64,000 nt of DNA from the NCBI RefSeq assembly GCF_021134715.1, contig NC_060018.1:7147501-7211500 (forward strand), read 5' to 3'. The notes under the pieces are model-generated. The model did no database searches, had not been told where the DNA came from, and saw only the letters and a list, made by a program, of their open reading frames with translations. This stretch comes from Daphnia pulex. Taxonomy: Eukaryota; Arthropoda; Branchiopoda; Diplostraca; Daphniidae. Numbering within the stretch: the first letter of the stretch is position 1; the number at the start of each line of letters is the position of its first letter. Below, one piece after another: positions 37,989-49,251 of the stretch. The position numbers and the translations under genes are program-made.

Positions 37989-38016
37989 CTCAGCAGCAGC
38001 AGCAGCCAGCAGCAGC
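37989..38016. repeat. CAG-type microsatellite
   Basis: A run of AGC/CAG triplets broken once by CAGC, upstream of fat. A second short AGC run lies at 37438-37452 and an AAG run at 37313-37328. Confidence 0.8.
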
Positions 38017-38136
38017 TGAGGGGCATGGTCAGGTAGACGAGAGTCAAAAAGGACAGAGGTATGAGGAAGGAGGGGGGGGAGAAGGTGAAGAAGGTGAATA
38101 ACGAAGTGGGGGAAAAGGGAAAAAATAAAAATCTTT

Positions 38137-38190
38137 TCTTCTTTCTTTCTTCTTCTTCTTCTTTCTTCTTCTTCTTCTTCTCTTTCTTAG
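38137..38190. repeat. TTC-rich microsatellite
   Basis: About 50 bp of interrupted TTC/CTT repeats upstream of fat. Shorter TTC runs also occur near 38708. Such polypyrimidine tracts are common and expected to vary in length. Confidence 0.85.
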
Positions 38191-40240
38191 CCTTCAGGTT
38201 GTGGCCTGCGCTGGAGAGATAACCAAGCCAAATGCTTCAAGGCTATATAGACTCCAGAGAGCCAGCAGAAGGCAAGCCTTTTGTTCAACCCAGGTAGTAG
38301 TGTATAGGCAACAAGCTGCATCCCCCAAACCATCTATCTTTTTACCTTCATTCCTCAACAGTGGGGTGGTGGTGGTAGAGTTAGAGGGGAGGAGGTAGGT
38401 AGACGTGCTTCGGCGCCACGCACAACGCCGTGCGCTCTCTCAAATCGGTCGATTCCCTTTTAGTGGTGACTTGCAGTATAATGCATACCTTCTTGTACAT
38501 GTTTTTCTTCTTTTTTCTTTCCAGGGGAAGAAGAAGAAGAAATGTTCATTTGGTTTGCAGGCCGACTCAAGATAAACCAAAGAAAACCAAACCAAAAAAA
38601 TTATAAAGCATGCTCCCGTTCAATCCATGCAGCATTTGATAATGAGCTGCTGTGAGCTGGCAATATTTTTCGAATAAAGTATTTAAAAAAAAGGGGTTTT
38701 ATTTTTCTTCTTCTTCTTCAACATCCGTTGACGATCAGAGAGAGATTCAGGGGTGTCCAATCATCTGGAATTCACGCTTGCCTCCGGCAACTTCCAGTCA
38801 CCTCTCTCCCTATGCTTGTGCTGCGCGTATACATTTCGTGCTGCCCGTGTTTCTTTATTTTTTTTTCTTCTCTGACGAACAAAAGAACTCGAAGCGGGAA
38901 GTTTGAAAGTAGAACAACCGGCAATCATCAGAGTGTATTGTATTTAGCGCAGTTATTCTTTTTTTTGCAAAGATTGGCTAAACTTTTTTTGGTAAGTTGC
39001 GTATACTACTATACTTAATTCACCACACATTTTTTTTTAGTCCTGATATCTAGGTAACCACAATATCGTGCAGTTTGTCTGCTTTAATATGTTGTAAGAA
39101 AAATCCAATGTTTTTTTTTTTTTTTGTATTAATACTGCTAACGTGACTCTTCTGTCACACAAACTTTTAAACAAAAAATACGCTTTTATACCGATCAACA
39201 TAATCCAAGACCTCAAAATATTCAATAGGAAGTGCCGGTAAGGGCCCTGTTTGGGGCTTTATGCATAACGCCATATTGAAAATAAGTAGTCAAAGTAGAG
39301 GCTAAACTGTAATTTCAGTCCTGATTTCCTTCTAATCTGTTTTGAATGTAAAGTATACTGATTCCGTTTAAGTACTTTTATTATTGAAAACGCTGTCTTG
39401 ATTTAATTCTAGCAAAAAGCGTCGATCTTCCTTGCATTGCGCATTTGGATACACGAAAACACTGGCATAAAATAAGCGTGTACATGGCGTGGATTTAAAT
39501 GATCGCTAATAAATGAGTGCATTGTTACACTATTTTATTTTCTGTTATAACTAATAAATATACTTTAAATAGAGCAAAGTATTGGATTTAAGGAGTTAAG
39601 GTCGGCTATTATCGTGGCGCTGCGTGTTTGGGAAACAGGTATGTAATGTGAATACGTGATCAAGATAAAAAAAAAGGTTATCAAAACTATCAAATAAACA
39701 AGTGTGTACACAATAACTAACTTAATTTGTTGTCAATGAAAACATTCCAAACGGCGTATAAATATACATAAATGACAAGACAAGTTAACTAGCGTAGGCG
39801 TAGCACGTATGGCTGACGATAAGAGCGGACGGCCGGACGAGAGAGAGAAAATTAGTTTATGTGCACAAGCTTTTCTCCATCTAGCGATAAGTTTTACAAC
39901 AAAAAAATAGCTAAATGATTTTTGTAACATTTCTATGCTTACACCTGACGTACTATACTATATACATGATACATCGGCTGTGTTTTGACATTTTTCTTCC
40001 AACAACTATGTTGGTATCGCGACGTATAAAAAATAAACTAAGAAATAATTCAATCGTTAATTAACGTGCTGGCGAATTGCAACACTGCGGGACTCTTTTT
40101 TAAGGAGTGCAGACGACGTACTCTACTCTTTTTGGGATTGTTTAGTTCACTTTCATCAATGTAAAGTTACATTATTAATAATAACTGAAAGTAAAACATA
40201 AATTACATGTTGTTAAATTATTTATTTGTATCCCAGAAGA

Positions 40241-41315
40241 ATGGAAAACCCTTCGACGCATTCGGATTTGGAGTTGTTTACTCGGGAATTGACGTGGGAT
40301 ACCCGTACAACCATTAATAGATTGTTCAGCCCTACTTTCTTTGGCGCAATGGGCTTTGGAATGGCATTGGCCATAAATTATTTTCAGAGAAGACCAATGA
40401 TGAGTGGTAGGTTTTCTTTTATATACCTGGTGTGTTTCAAGAACAATATCTTCAATGATTCTGAGTTATATTCCAATCTCATATGGTTCTGAGGTAATAT
40501 GAGGTGTCTTGAGTTGTCCCGTCTGTTGATTCTTAAAATATTAATGATAATTTCACAAAATTTAACTGTGGCATAATACATCTTATTTATCAAATAAATT
40601 TTTCTTTTATTAGGTATCCAACGCCATATTGCACTTGTAGCAATTGGAGTTCCAGGTATAAAACTGACTTTTAGATTGCACTTTTTTTTTAAATTGCTAA
40701 TTAGCTATTTTCAATAAATTAATATTTATTCATTTATAGTTGGTATGTATGCTGATCGGCTCAATGAAAATAGACTTGCTAGAAGAGATGCAATCCTAAT
40801 CCACTATATCAGAAACCACCCAGAAGATTTTCCTGTAACTGGTAGGTATTTTTAAAATATATTTGTATTTTTTTAAAAGTAAAACTATAAGGATGAAGAT
40901 CTGCTATACAAGGTTCTTCAATTATTTTCTGTTAATTGTCAAATCGTAAAATTTCAACTCCAGCTTTTGGTTAACTTTAAGTTTACCTCTTCTTTATTAC
41001 TTAATTAATTTTAGTATGCCATGGTTGCTACCTGCGTTGTTTAATCTTCTAACCTAAAAAAATTCTTTAGCCAACGTAACTTGAGTTCTCGAATTGATTC
41101 GTCCTAGCTTATTATTTACTATAATTAAAGGAGAAGAATTATTAAAATTTGAAATGGTTCTACGCGCAGGCTACGATTTTAAGTCCTTTCTAATGTGAAG
41201 AACTGTTTTATTTTATTTAACCCTGAATTTTTTACTTATTAAAATGTGTCAATTAATTTTTTTAGAGAGGGTTAAGTACAAGGATGTTTTGGACAAATGG
41301 CTCCCTAGACGCTAG
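40241..41315 (+). CDS. NDUFC2: NADH dehydrogenase [ubiquinone] 1 subunit C2 (complex I, B14.5b)
   Basis: Four exons, 40241-40406, 40614-40655, 40740-40841 and 41266-41315, give 119 aa. NDUFC2 is an accessory subunit of respiratory complex I in the inner mitochondrial membrane. The match rests on the central membrane helix (FFGAMGFGMALAINYF), a second hydrophobic stretch (HIALVAIGVPVGMYADR), and the C-terminal signature HYIRNHPEDFP followed by ERVKYKDVLDKWLPRR, which parallels the family ending H-P-EDFP, then K--D-L--W-P-R. Length is as expected. The gene converges on the chitin deacetylase gene with 142 bp between the stop codons. Confidence 0.9.
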
Positions 41316-41457
41316 ATGATTCTGCTTCACAGCTGTGAAATCTGGTAGTGTTGAAAGTGTATTTACTAAAATTGTTCATGCAATAATACATTATTTTGCA
41401 TGACTGTTCATTCTCTTAAAGTCTTAATTTTTTTTTCATCTTCCTTCGGGATCCTTT

Positions 41458-44400
41458 CTAAAGACTAGGGTTTTCCGATTTGTAAACGTCTTTCACTGAT
41501 AGTCCAGCTCCCCTTGCGTCTCCTAGCCTATAAATGAAACATTTTTAAATATTTTAGTACAGAAAACCATGACCCAAAGAGAGTGGTATAATTACCAAGG
41601 ATAAACTCTCGGACATGAAAAACACGTTGCCATGTATCTAAAGAAAAACCAAATTCATGATTTTTTAATTCCAGAAATTCTTAAAACTGAGACTATTTTA
41701 TACCTTGTTTCTGTGACATTTGCTCCTTTGAAGGACAGAGGACAACTGCTGGGTAAATTGCAAGGTTGCGGAGGCACAACTCTTTCCTTACATTCCCAAG
41801 GTTGATAAACACTCGACATCTCTTTGATTGTTTTTGGTTCTGTTATCCAAAATAATGCTGAAAGAATAAAAAAAACTGTAATCAATGAACCATGTTTAGT
41901 AGTCGTATTTGTGATACCTTGAGTATGAGTCACAAACCACACGTCCGGCCTAAAATAATTGTTCATGTTAATAATTGAAATTAAATTGAAAACATTTCTT
42001 TCGCATACGTAAGAGTCAGGTAATCCATAAAAAGTTGAAGCCCCCGGACAAGCGATTTTTGTTGAAACCATCTAAGAAGGTGAAAGGAATATTTGATAAA
42101 AACGATCTGTAGGCTCTTTTCGGAATTTCACGTAATTATTTTTCACCAGTAAATCCGAAAAACAAAAAATAATTAAAAAATAATAACTCACGATGTATGG
42201 AAAGACATGAGGTACGGTGCTCGATTCCCGTCGTAATACCGGGCAAAGTCTTCCTTCAGCCAAGCCAAAACATCCTATAAATTTTAAAATGATATAACAC
42301 ATAAACCTTATAATAATAATATAATAATGGATTATTGGGATGTACATTTTCGTCCATATTGTGAAGTACGCACTGGTCCATAAAAGGACAGTATCCGCCG
42401 TCAAAAGAGTTGACGTAGTGAGAGTTAAGAGGAAATTCCCATATTCCTACAGAAGTAAATAGACGGATTAGTGAAGTTGCCTACTTACTACGAATATTCA
42501 TTGTATTGAAAGAATCGTTAGCATATCATCTGCTTACCAGGAAATGAACGAGTTGGGCATGTTCCAGACCGACATTCATGTGGAATTGCATAATCCAATG
42601 TATACTAAAATGATTATAGTGTGGTCAATTAATTTTAATCTATTACTAAATATATTAAGAAAAATACGCATACTGGCCAGACTGGGACTTTCAATGGTGG
42701 CACAGCAGCGGATGAGTCCCACACATATCCGTAGTCAACCAAAACTTCGTATTGCGTATTCCAGCCTGGTTTTAAATGGGGACTCCTCATTCCAAATACA
42801 TCAAGTTTCGAAACATTCGCGAAATTCTAAAATTAACATTATGTTAACGGATTTTTTTTCTGATAAGTACATTGAATAAGTTAATAAATGGGTTCAAACC
42901 TGCAATATCTCTCTCATTCCAATTTGTTCTTGGACCCATTCTTCATACGACAAATCGTCAAAATTTTTCCTGTGGCTGCGTTATGACGAAAGTAATAACA
43001 TTATTATTTTTACTAACATCCAATCGGCAATAATAAGATTTTACACTTACCTAATACTGTATGTTGCGATTTCGTGTCCTTTAGATGCAAAAAAAATTAG
43101 AAAATTATTATTCGTGAATAAAAAGGTAAAATAAAAACAACCTTCGTGGTGCAGCTGCTGAACATTTTGATAATTCGTAAATTCTAGAAGAAATTTTGAA
43201 TCGAAAAATATATACATTTATATAATACATTTCAAGGAACTATTTTGTGGTACCGTGCGCTACGAAAAAAGTTCCTAAAATGGGACATCCATTTGTATTC
43301 GTGCGTCCTTCAAAAACCTGTATATACAAATGGTACAGGTTGTTGAAAAAACGTTTAGCTAAACGTTTTATGCACATATTTTTAAGTTAATTAGAAATCA
43401 CCTTGTGGAAATCACCATAGTTATTGGCGTTTACCGTGTCACTCATGCTTATCAACACCATTTGCGGAATCTGAAATACATAGCAATAGTTTAAAACAAC
43501 GACTTAACTAAAAAAAGATTAATTATCCATACTTCTTTAGGGTTTAATCCACCAGGTATAAGTGTCCTGAAGATAGAAATAAGGATTTTATCATTTGATT
43601 ATGATAAAATTCAATATTACAAGTGACAAAATTTATCTTATTTCTACTGATGAAAAATAATTCCACGTATATCAGTCAAACATAGTTTACATACAGGAAA
43701 CATTTATGGTAAATCAATAATTTATGGTAATTACCCGTCTCTTGAACAGAAGCAGTTTGGTAATTGGCATTTTGCGCTATCACATTTAAGAGCTTTATCT
43801 ACTTCATCGACGACTACTGGGGCTGGAGCTAATAAAATATAATTTTAGAACAAGAGAACTTTGGATGTAATTCTATAAATATTAAAAAACACGCCATACT
43901 TGTAGCAACTGGACCGCAGACAGCTTCATTTTTAAAGGTGCAGAGTTTTTGAATGTCATCAAAAAAGAGAGAGGAAGGACAGCGACTTAGAAATGGAGTA
44001 CCTTCTACACACTACATTCAATGAACAAGAAAGAAAATTAGGATTACTATTTCGTGGAATAAAATTACACACACAAATTCCTGTCGGTAGTGCATAATTC
44101 AGGCCCCTTATTTTTTAGATTAGGCCTACTGTATCTATTAGGTTATCTATCCCAACTTTTAATTATTATATACGGCAATCGAATGAATTACAGTGGGTCA
44201 ACAAGTCCACAAGATTTTCACTTCTTAGAACTATTGTCATATTTCCGTATAACAGTTTTCGTCCCTGATAATCCAACTATGGTAAGTGGCATTGCGATAC
44301 GTGGCCCTCAGAATGAGACAGTATCGAAAGTTGACCTTACCTACTGACAAGGTGATGGAGAACTAGAAAGTTTTTATTGACACAGTAGCATTTCCGGGAG

Positions 44401-45008
44401 ATGAATTAGTCTAATACGTTAATACCTAGCTACATTTAATGATTGAATAAAATACCTGATAAAATCTGCGGCAGGATTTGGGGTCAGCAAAATTTCCGCT
44501 TCCCACCGGACATACGTAGTCCTCGTTTTGGCGTCTTTTTCTTTTCATTTCACAGTCTCCAACTATTATGAAAATCAGTGTTAATAAGCACACACATTTT
44601 TAAATAACTGGTAAAAAATATGCAATCGACGAAAAAGGCTTTTTTCTTAGGCAATACAACAGACTTTCTTTTTATTTTGTGAGCGCCATAGTTATATGTA
44701 TTTTTAAAGTATAGAGTAGATTAACAAGGATTGATTGACAACTCGCGTGGTCAATTCTAAAAAAAATCGGAAAGTGAGTTTCTATCAGAAGCAGACCAGA
44801 GGTTCAGGACTTGTGACCTCCTTTCTACGATATCCTTTCTTTACCTTATAGGTTAAATAGTAATACATATTTAAGTTTGGGAACAGATCGAAAATCGTAA
44901 TTTCTATTCAATTAATTGTTCGAATTGTTAATGTCTTAATAAATAAGGAAACGAATGCTTACTTTTTAGTCCGATGCAAACGATGAATATGATTATCAAA
45001 ATCTTCAT
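41458..45008 (-). CDS. Chitin deacetylase-like protein with one CBM14 domain, key catalytic residues replaced
   Basis: Nineteen exons, 478 aa: 45008-44963, 44562-44456, 44011-43900, 43828-43735, 43566-43533, 43470-43402, 43317-43254, 43183-43142, 43078-43051, 42975-42900, 42826-42674, 42604-42538, 42446-42346, 42274-42192, 42071-42009, 41949-41918, 41857-41704, 41637-41596, 41527-41458. A signal peptide (ILIIIFIVCIG) precedes one chitin-binding CBM14 domain (six Cys, about 29-88), then a polysaccharide deacetylase domain. With no LDLa domain it resembles the insect CDA4/CDA5 groups (RSPHLKPGWNTQYEVLVDYG, IPHECRSGTCPTRSFPGIWE). Motif 1, TFDD in active enzymes, reads SMSD (139-142), losing the catalytic base Asp. 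Motif 2, HS-xx-H, reads YSISH (196-200), losing the first metal His. It is secreted and likely binds chitin; deacetylation is doubtful. Confidence 0.9.
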
Positions 45009-46112
45009 TTTATTTTGATTACAAGGTCGCTTGATTTTCTTTTGTTAGGCGATTAAATTTTCGCTCGATCACTTCAAGTCAATAAAACGCTCAAGCGTTA
45101 ACGGGTCCAAACACGGTCGACAATACCTTTTCAGCGATTAGGGAATTACGAAAAAAAGCAAAGAATCAGCACACAGCCAGTCAACTACACACACCTGCTG
45201 CTCTTTAAGGTTTAACAATAAAACTTAGAAGAAAGTTGCCTTTTATCGAGCTCGGGGTGCTGAAAACAGCGTTGCCGATGACTCGACAAGCTTCAAGGTG
45301 GAACCCAAGTAGTCAAGTCCCAAGTCACCTGAGCAACTAGTGACTACCACCACCTAGGGAGCCCCTCTCTACTTCCAGCCCCGACAATTTTGTGAATAAA
45401 TAAATCAGGCAAGTATTTATTACTTGGAGGAAGTTCGCGCGTGCCCATTATTCAGTTCTTACCCCTTTCTTATTTCTTGGCCTTCGCGGTAACTTGCGAA
45501 ATACAATGCGATGTATTTTTAAATCTGACTTGTATCCGCTGAGAACCAACTCTTCAGCTACCTTTGGAAATGTAGGCTACAACGTTCGAGACTTGTTTTC
45601 TATATCCGGGTATAAGACATGCTAGTTTTACGATTGCTCCCTCAAATATACCCAAATTAATGACGATATTAGAAATGTATTTAGTCGACACAGCCTTTCA
45701 TTTTTGTTAAACCGATATTTTAAAATTCTGTTAACAAATGTGAAATATTCTAATAGTGAATTCGATTTGTAATCCACTCATGTATTTAAACCACATCCCG
45801 AGGTAAACCACACTTGAAAGTTAGAAATAGCGCAATTACATAAAAGACAACACAAACAACAGCAGATAAGCCATCGATAACGAGTGAGTGAAATGTGCAG
45901 GTCATCGCCGATTTGAAAGGCACAAAGGATTAACAATTCCACTTAAAGAATAATCCATATTCAAGAAAAAGGAAATTGATGGTGATTGCCTCTGGCTTTA
46001 TAGCTTCACCATGAGCTCTGTAACGATCAGCAAGCGGGATGGTGTTGGAATCTTGTTGCAACAAACCACGATGACAATCTTTCGCCTCAGTCAAAACTGG
46101 ATTGAATTTACT
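45009..46112. other. Spacer between the chitin deacetylase gene and Eaf
   Basis: It should contain the deacetylase promoter (left) and Eaf 3' UTR (right). No coding sequence is evident on either strand. Confidence 0.5.
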
Positions 46113-47333
46113 TCAGTCACTCTCTGATCCAGAATCAGACAACCTCAAGTCTTCACTAAGTAAATGAGAAGGCATGGATAGATGCGCAAGGGAAGGATTC
46201 GGTAAGGGCAACGATTCCTTTGCTGTAGTTGGATTCCCAATGTTATTACGCTCATTAGGGATATGAGTATCGTCCAAATCAGAATCCGAATCTGATTCAC
46301 TAGAATCCGAACTTGAATCACTTCCACTTTCACTAGAACTGTCTGACAACACTCCAACGGTCGCTGCAACCTAAGTCAAGCATTTAATTCAATGGGTGAA
46401 TAAAATTCAAAAATAATTAAAACATTTTTGAGATTTCACCTCCTGATGTCCAGACATAATATGTCCAGACAGATTATCTAAGTCATCTAATAAAGGCATG
46501 CTGCCAGGAGCTGGTATTCCATTAGAATTTGTTAGAAGTTGGTGTGGTGATGAGCTGGTTTTCTTCATAGGAAATCCAGAAGAATGCTTGGGAGAATTTT
46601 TTTGAGTTGGACTGAAAAAAAGAAATAAGAATGTATTTAAATATAAGTAATACTAGCCTTAAAATCATTATTTAAACCTTACACATCAAATTATGAATAA
46701 AAAAATAACACATACTTGTAAGGTGGAGAAGGAGTAGGAGGTGAAAATGATGATGTTGGTGATTTCTGTAATGGAGATGATTTCTTTGACTGAGGATAAT
46801 ATTGTGATTGCTGTGGTGGTGTTGGGTCTACTGGAGATGAGGATCTTCCAGCTTTTCCAGTACCCTCAGCCCTAATAATCCAGAAAGTTATTTATTGATA
46901 CATGTAATATTTAAGAAATATGGCATATATACCTTGTTTTTTTAAGTTGAATATTATGGGACAGTCTTTCCAATGTTATTTCACCTGTATTGTGGTCAAT
47001 TATAAGTACACATTCTTTTGCATATGGCTTTTTGGGACCTCTAAACACAGAAGTCTGTGCGGTTCCTGCACCATCACAGTGAGGAACAGTCACATTTACT
47101 TCATTGTTTGGTAATATGTCAACAGTTGCCATTTTGCTAGTATCCACACTAGCTGGTTTAAAATCATCTAAAATTCAAATGTAAAAATGGGAGTGTAAGT
47201 AGTGTAGGGAGTGCTTTAAAACAATATTTGACTTACATCGAAAGGTATGAAATGCTGATCCCCTTGGATTGGTGAAACTGTTACCCAGACGAAGTTGTTT
47301 AATTTCAGGTCCAAGCCCTAACTTATCAGCCAT
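46113..47333 (-). CDS. Eaf: ELL-associated factor (Eaf)
   Basis: Five exons, 47333-47237, 47167-46933, 46871-46716, 46611-46440 and 46370-46113, give 305 aa. EAF proteins bind ELL and stimulate RNA polymerase II elongation in the super/little elongation complexes. The N-terminal EAF domain (about 1-110) includes FHTFRYDFKPASVD, the VTVPH stretch, TSVFRGPKKPYAKECVLIID and TGEITLERLSHNIQLKKTR, all strongly family-like. The middle is Ser/Pro-rich (SPLQKSPTSSFSPPTPSPP). The C-terminal third has a Ser/Asp tract (SSSESGSDSSSDSSESDSDSD), typical of the EAF transactivation region. The 5' UTR is spliced and holds a 27-codon upstream ORF. The gene is in tandem with Cdk12 on the same strand. Confidence 0.92.
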
Positions 47334-47351
47334 CTTGGCTAAATGTGTGCA

Positions 47352-48096
47352 TTAAATACTTGGTTCCTGATCAGAAAGCCCTAAAAAATAACAAAAAAAA
47401 GGAGTAAGGGATAAGTAATTGATGAAGTTAGTCATGAAGCTTCTAACGTGTTTGTCAACAACTCGACTATTTTTTCTTAATTAAGCCCGGTTCACGATTA
47501 CGATTTTTAAAATAATTTTAACTGCCAAAAGTTTTGCTTTAAATTTATGAAATCACAGTTGAAAAGAGAATGCATTAGTCTACCAAATGACCTACTTTAT
47601 ACGCCGTACACTATCAGCTGTAGAACCTGTAGAGGCTCTAAAAGCAAATGTCGTCGTCTTCTACTTATCTGACACACAAAAGTGAGACAGTATTTGTGGA
47701 CCAAGTTTCCGATGATCTCAATAGGTGGAGACTCGTTTCAGTATTCAATATACTAGGTACATACTAGACAGTTTTAATATATTCTCGTTCGAGCAAAAAC
47801 CAAAATTGTTTAAATACATTTTCATTCGGATCATAAACCCAAAAGATTTGAATGAGATCAAACAAAAGAAGGAAATTGGCAATAAATGACGATCGCTAGC
47901 TAAAAAAATTCCAACTCGAAAAAGTTTATCATATTTATATCACGCTTATAACAATTTTTTGTTTACATATACAAAAATGTAAACCCAATCAAAATTTGTT
48001 CACGTCGCATCGGAAAGTTTTCACGTTCTATTCCTACTTACCATTTTCAGCCAAGGAGCAATGGTCTCGCTTTATTTCAGTAGTCCGCAGCTTCAT
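47352..48096 (-). promoter_or_regulatory. Spliced upstream ORF (27 aa) in the Eaf 5' UTR
   Basis: A minus-strand ATG at 48096 opens a frame that runs to a strong donor (AAATG/GTAAGT, exon end 48042). The acceptor at 47380 (TATTTTTTAG/GGCTTTC) continues it in phase to a TAA at 47354-47352, only 18 nt before the Eaf start codon. The peptide begins MKLRTTEIKRDHCS and ends LSDQEPSI. If this splice is used, ribosomes would meet this ORF first and must reinitiate to make Eaf. Transcript evidence is absent, and the upstream exon could belong to another start site. Confidence 0.45.
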
Positions 48097-48104
48097 GGTG
48101 GATC

Positions 48105-49099
48105 TAGAAATGATAGGTTTACATTATTACTTAGGATCATCACAATTAAAATATATAAAATAATCATTTCACACACACGGATGACGAAATAAATGGAATC
48201 ATATGTTAACCAAATTGCCAAAAAACTTCTAGTTTTGTCTTTATCATGTAGATGTCCTAAAATTTACAACTCGTTCATAACAGAAAAGGTTTCCTAAAAT
48301 ATCGCAACGATATCAGTTCCAATTTCCAACCCCGCGTTCAAGTCTCTGAAATAGTGAAATTACCCTTACTGTTAAAACTTTGCGAGTTACCCAATCTGGC
48401 ATTAGTAATCGCCATGAAAATAGCGCGATCCTGTTTCCATAGCAAACAACAGGCATTAGGAAAGATCTCTCTACTGCTTCCCAAAAATAAAAGTTGAACA
48501 AGAAAAATGTTTTCTCTTTAGCATCTCAGTGTCATAGAAGTTTATCTGGATATCAACATCCGAACTGATGAACGTGACGTATGCACGCCAATTTGTTGAT
48601 GTTTCAAGAAAAATATGTTAAATAAAAAAACAAGATAAGCTATCCAATCCACTTTGAAAGAATATCCCAAGTACTTTTCTAGTCTTAGCTAGGCGACGGA
48701 TGCCACGCCTAACAGACGCGATGGAGAATTCGAATTCATCGAGTAGAAACAATCCTTAGGTTCTGAAAAGTGAAACTAATCCGCCGTTGAAGTGAATGTA
48801 AATTCTATGTGAACAAATAAAAAATAAAATATTTCGAAACTTAACTGCAACTGAGAAGAATAGATATGCCTATTCTTTATATGCAGCCTACCTGTCAATC
48901 AAAAGCTAAATATTTATAATTAAATAGTATACTCGACACGAAATCCATAAATTAAAACTATAGAGATATAAAAATGATCTGGCTGATCACATCTCATCCC
49001 TCAGAAATATATTTCTGGATGGCATTTATGAAATTTAGCACAACCCAATGCTAAAAGGCGAAAATTGTGGCTCACGTTCAAACGTGTCATATGAATCCA
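48105..49099. other. Spacer between Eaf 5' exons and the Cdk12 3' end
   Basis: AT-rich, with no supported coding sequence. The Eaf promoter is expected somewhere here. Confidence 0.45.
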
Positions 49100-49251
49100 T
49101 TTATTTCATTAAATAATGGCAAAAGTCACACACTGCAAGGTGTGGAAGAAGCGGGCACGACAAATATTGAAGGACAAAGGATATAAGAAGTCAAGTCTCC
49201 ATAGAAGTCAAGTGATGAAGTGGGAAAAAAAGGTATTCCCAGCCTTTCTGT

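Larger units (their letters stand above)
36864..40240. other. Spacer between fat and NDUFC2, with the fat 5' region
   Basis: The 5' UTR and promoter of fat should lie at the left. The region is rich in simple repeats (see separate entries). No frame on either strand reads like a protein; the Gln-rich and Leu-rich open frames come from CAG and TTC repeats. Confidence 0.5.

Noticed and set aside
44090-44347. An 85-codon plus-strand frame
   Set aside because: It falls inside intron 2 of the chitin deacetylase gene on the opposite strand and shows no domain.
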